Positions 26,876-26,899 of a stretch of 26,899 bases of DNA are shown here, in pieces (the first letter of the stretch is position 1; each line of letters begins with the position of its first letter). A program made the position numbers and the translations under genes. Source of the DNA: Nymphaea colorata (Eukaryota; Streptophyta; Magnoliopsida; Nymphaeales; Nymphaeaceae); assembly GCF_008831285.2 (NCBI RefSeq), contig NW_022205238.1:12501-39399 (forward strand), written 5' to 3'. The notes beneath the pieces were generated by a model, which was given only the letters and a program-made list of their open reading frames with translations, did no database searches and was not told the origin of the DNA.

Positions 26876-26899
26876 GAGACCAAAACGTACGGGGGAAAA
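26876..26899. other. Sequence beyond the copy B 3' LTR
   Basis: Twenty-four bases after the LTR end, starting GAGAC and ending in GGGGGAAAA. The first five could be a 5-bp target-site duplication, but the matching 5' site is unreadable for copy B. GAGAC compares poorly (3 of 5) with GGAAC next to the copy A 5' LTR in element sense. Nothing else is recognisable. Confidence 0.4.

Noticed and set aside
26876-26880. GAGAC as a target-site duplication
   Set aside because: The partner site is missing or unreadable for copy B, the match to the copy A flank is only 3 of 5, and the local sequence is error-prone.

Overview
The window is repetitive plant-type nuclear DNA and consists almost entirely of one long-LTR Ty3/Gypsy (Metaviridae) retrotransposon seen twice in inverted, head-to-head orientation. 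The plant assignment rests on three things: a primer-binding site matching the 3' end of initiator tRNA-Met, a chromovirus polyprotein whose reverse transcriptase and integrase read like the plant Reina-type lineage, and plant-style LTR motifs (W-boxes, ACGT G-boxes). I cannot name the species. There are no host genes, RNA genes, CRISPR arrays or prokaryotic genes that I can support.

Copy A lies on the minus strand. Its 3' LTR is 1-3861 (the window opens about 51 bp inside the LTR end), the polypurine tract is 3864-3875, the gag-pol ORF is 3567-8741 (1724 aa), the leader is 8742-9364 with the PBS at 9351-9362, and the 5' LTR is 9365-13277 (3913 bp). Copy B lies on the plus strand. Its 5' LTR is recognisable from 14006 to 17464, the PBS is 17467-17478, the leader is 17465-18087, the gag-pol ORF is 18088-23262, the polypurine tract is 22954-22965, and the 3' LTR is 22968-26875 (3908 bp). 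Each copy has a 5503-bp internal region. The last 24 bases are flank or noise.

The single ORF encodes Gag with a CCHC knuckle, an aspartic protease (DNG in place of DSG/DTG), reverse transcriptase, RNase H, an integrase with HHCC and D,D-35-E, a GPY/F module and a chromodomain. The ORF then runs through the polypurine tract and about 97 codons into the 3' LTR. The leader holds two hairpins of matching architecture plus two more stems, a candidate packaging or dimerisation region. The LTR holds a cluster of 12 TTGAC[C/T] W-boxes in 385 bp and two palindromic ACGT-core G-boxes.

The main caution is symmetry. Matching features satisfy posA + posB = 26829 across both interiors and most of the LTRs. 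The mirror also appears to continue, badly degraded, through the LTR edge and the non-element flank to a turning point near 13427. This looks more like a fold-back (inverted-duplicate) long read or misassembly, or a genuine recent inverted duplication, than two independent insertions. Until it is checked, only one element should be counted with confidence.
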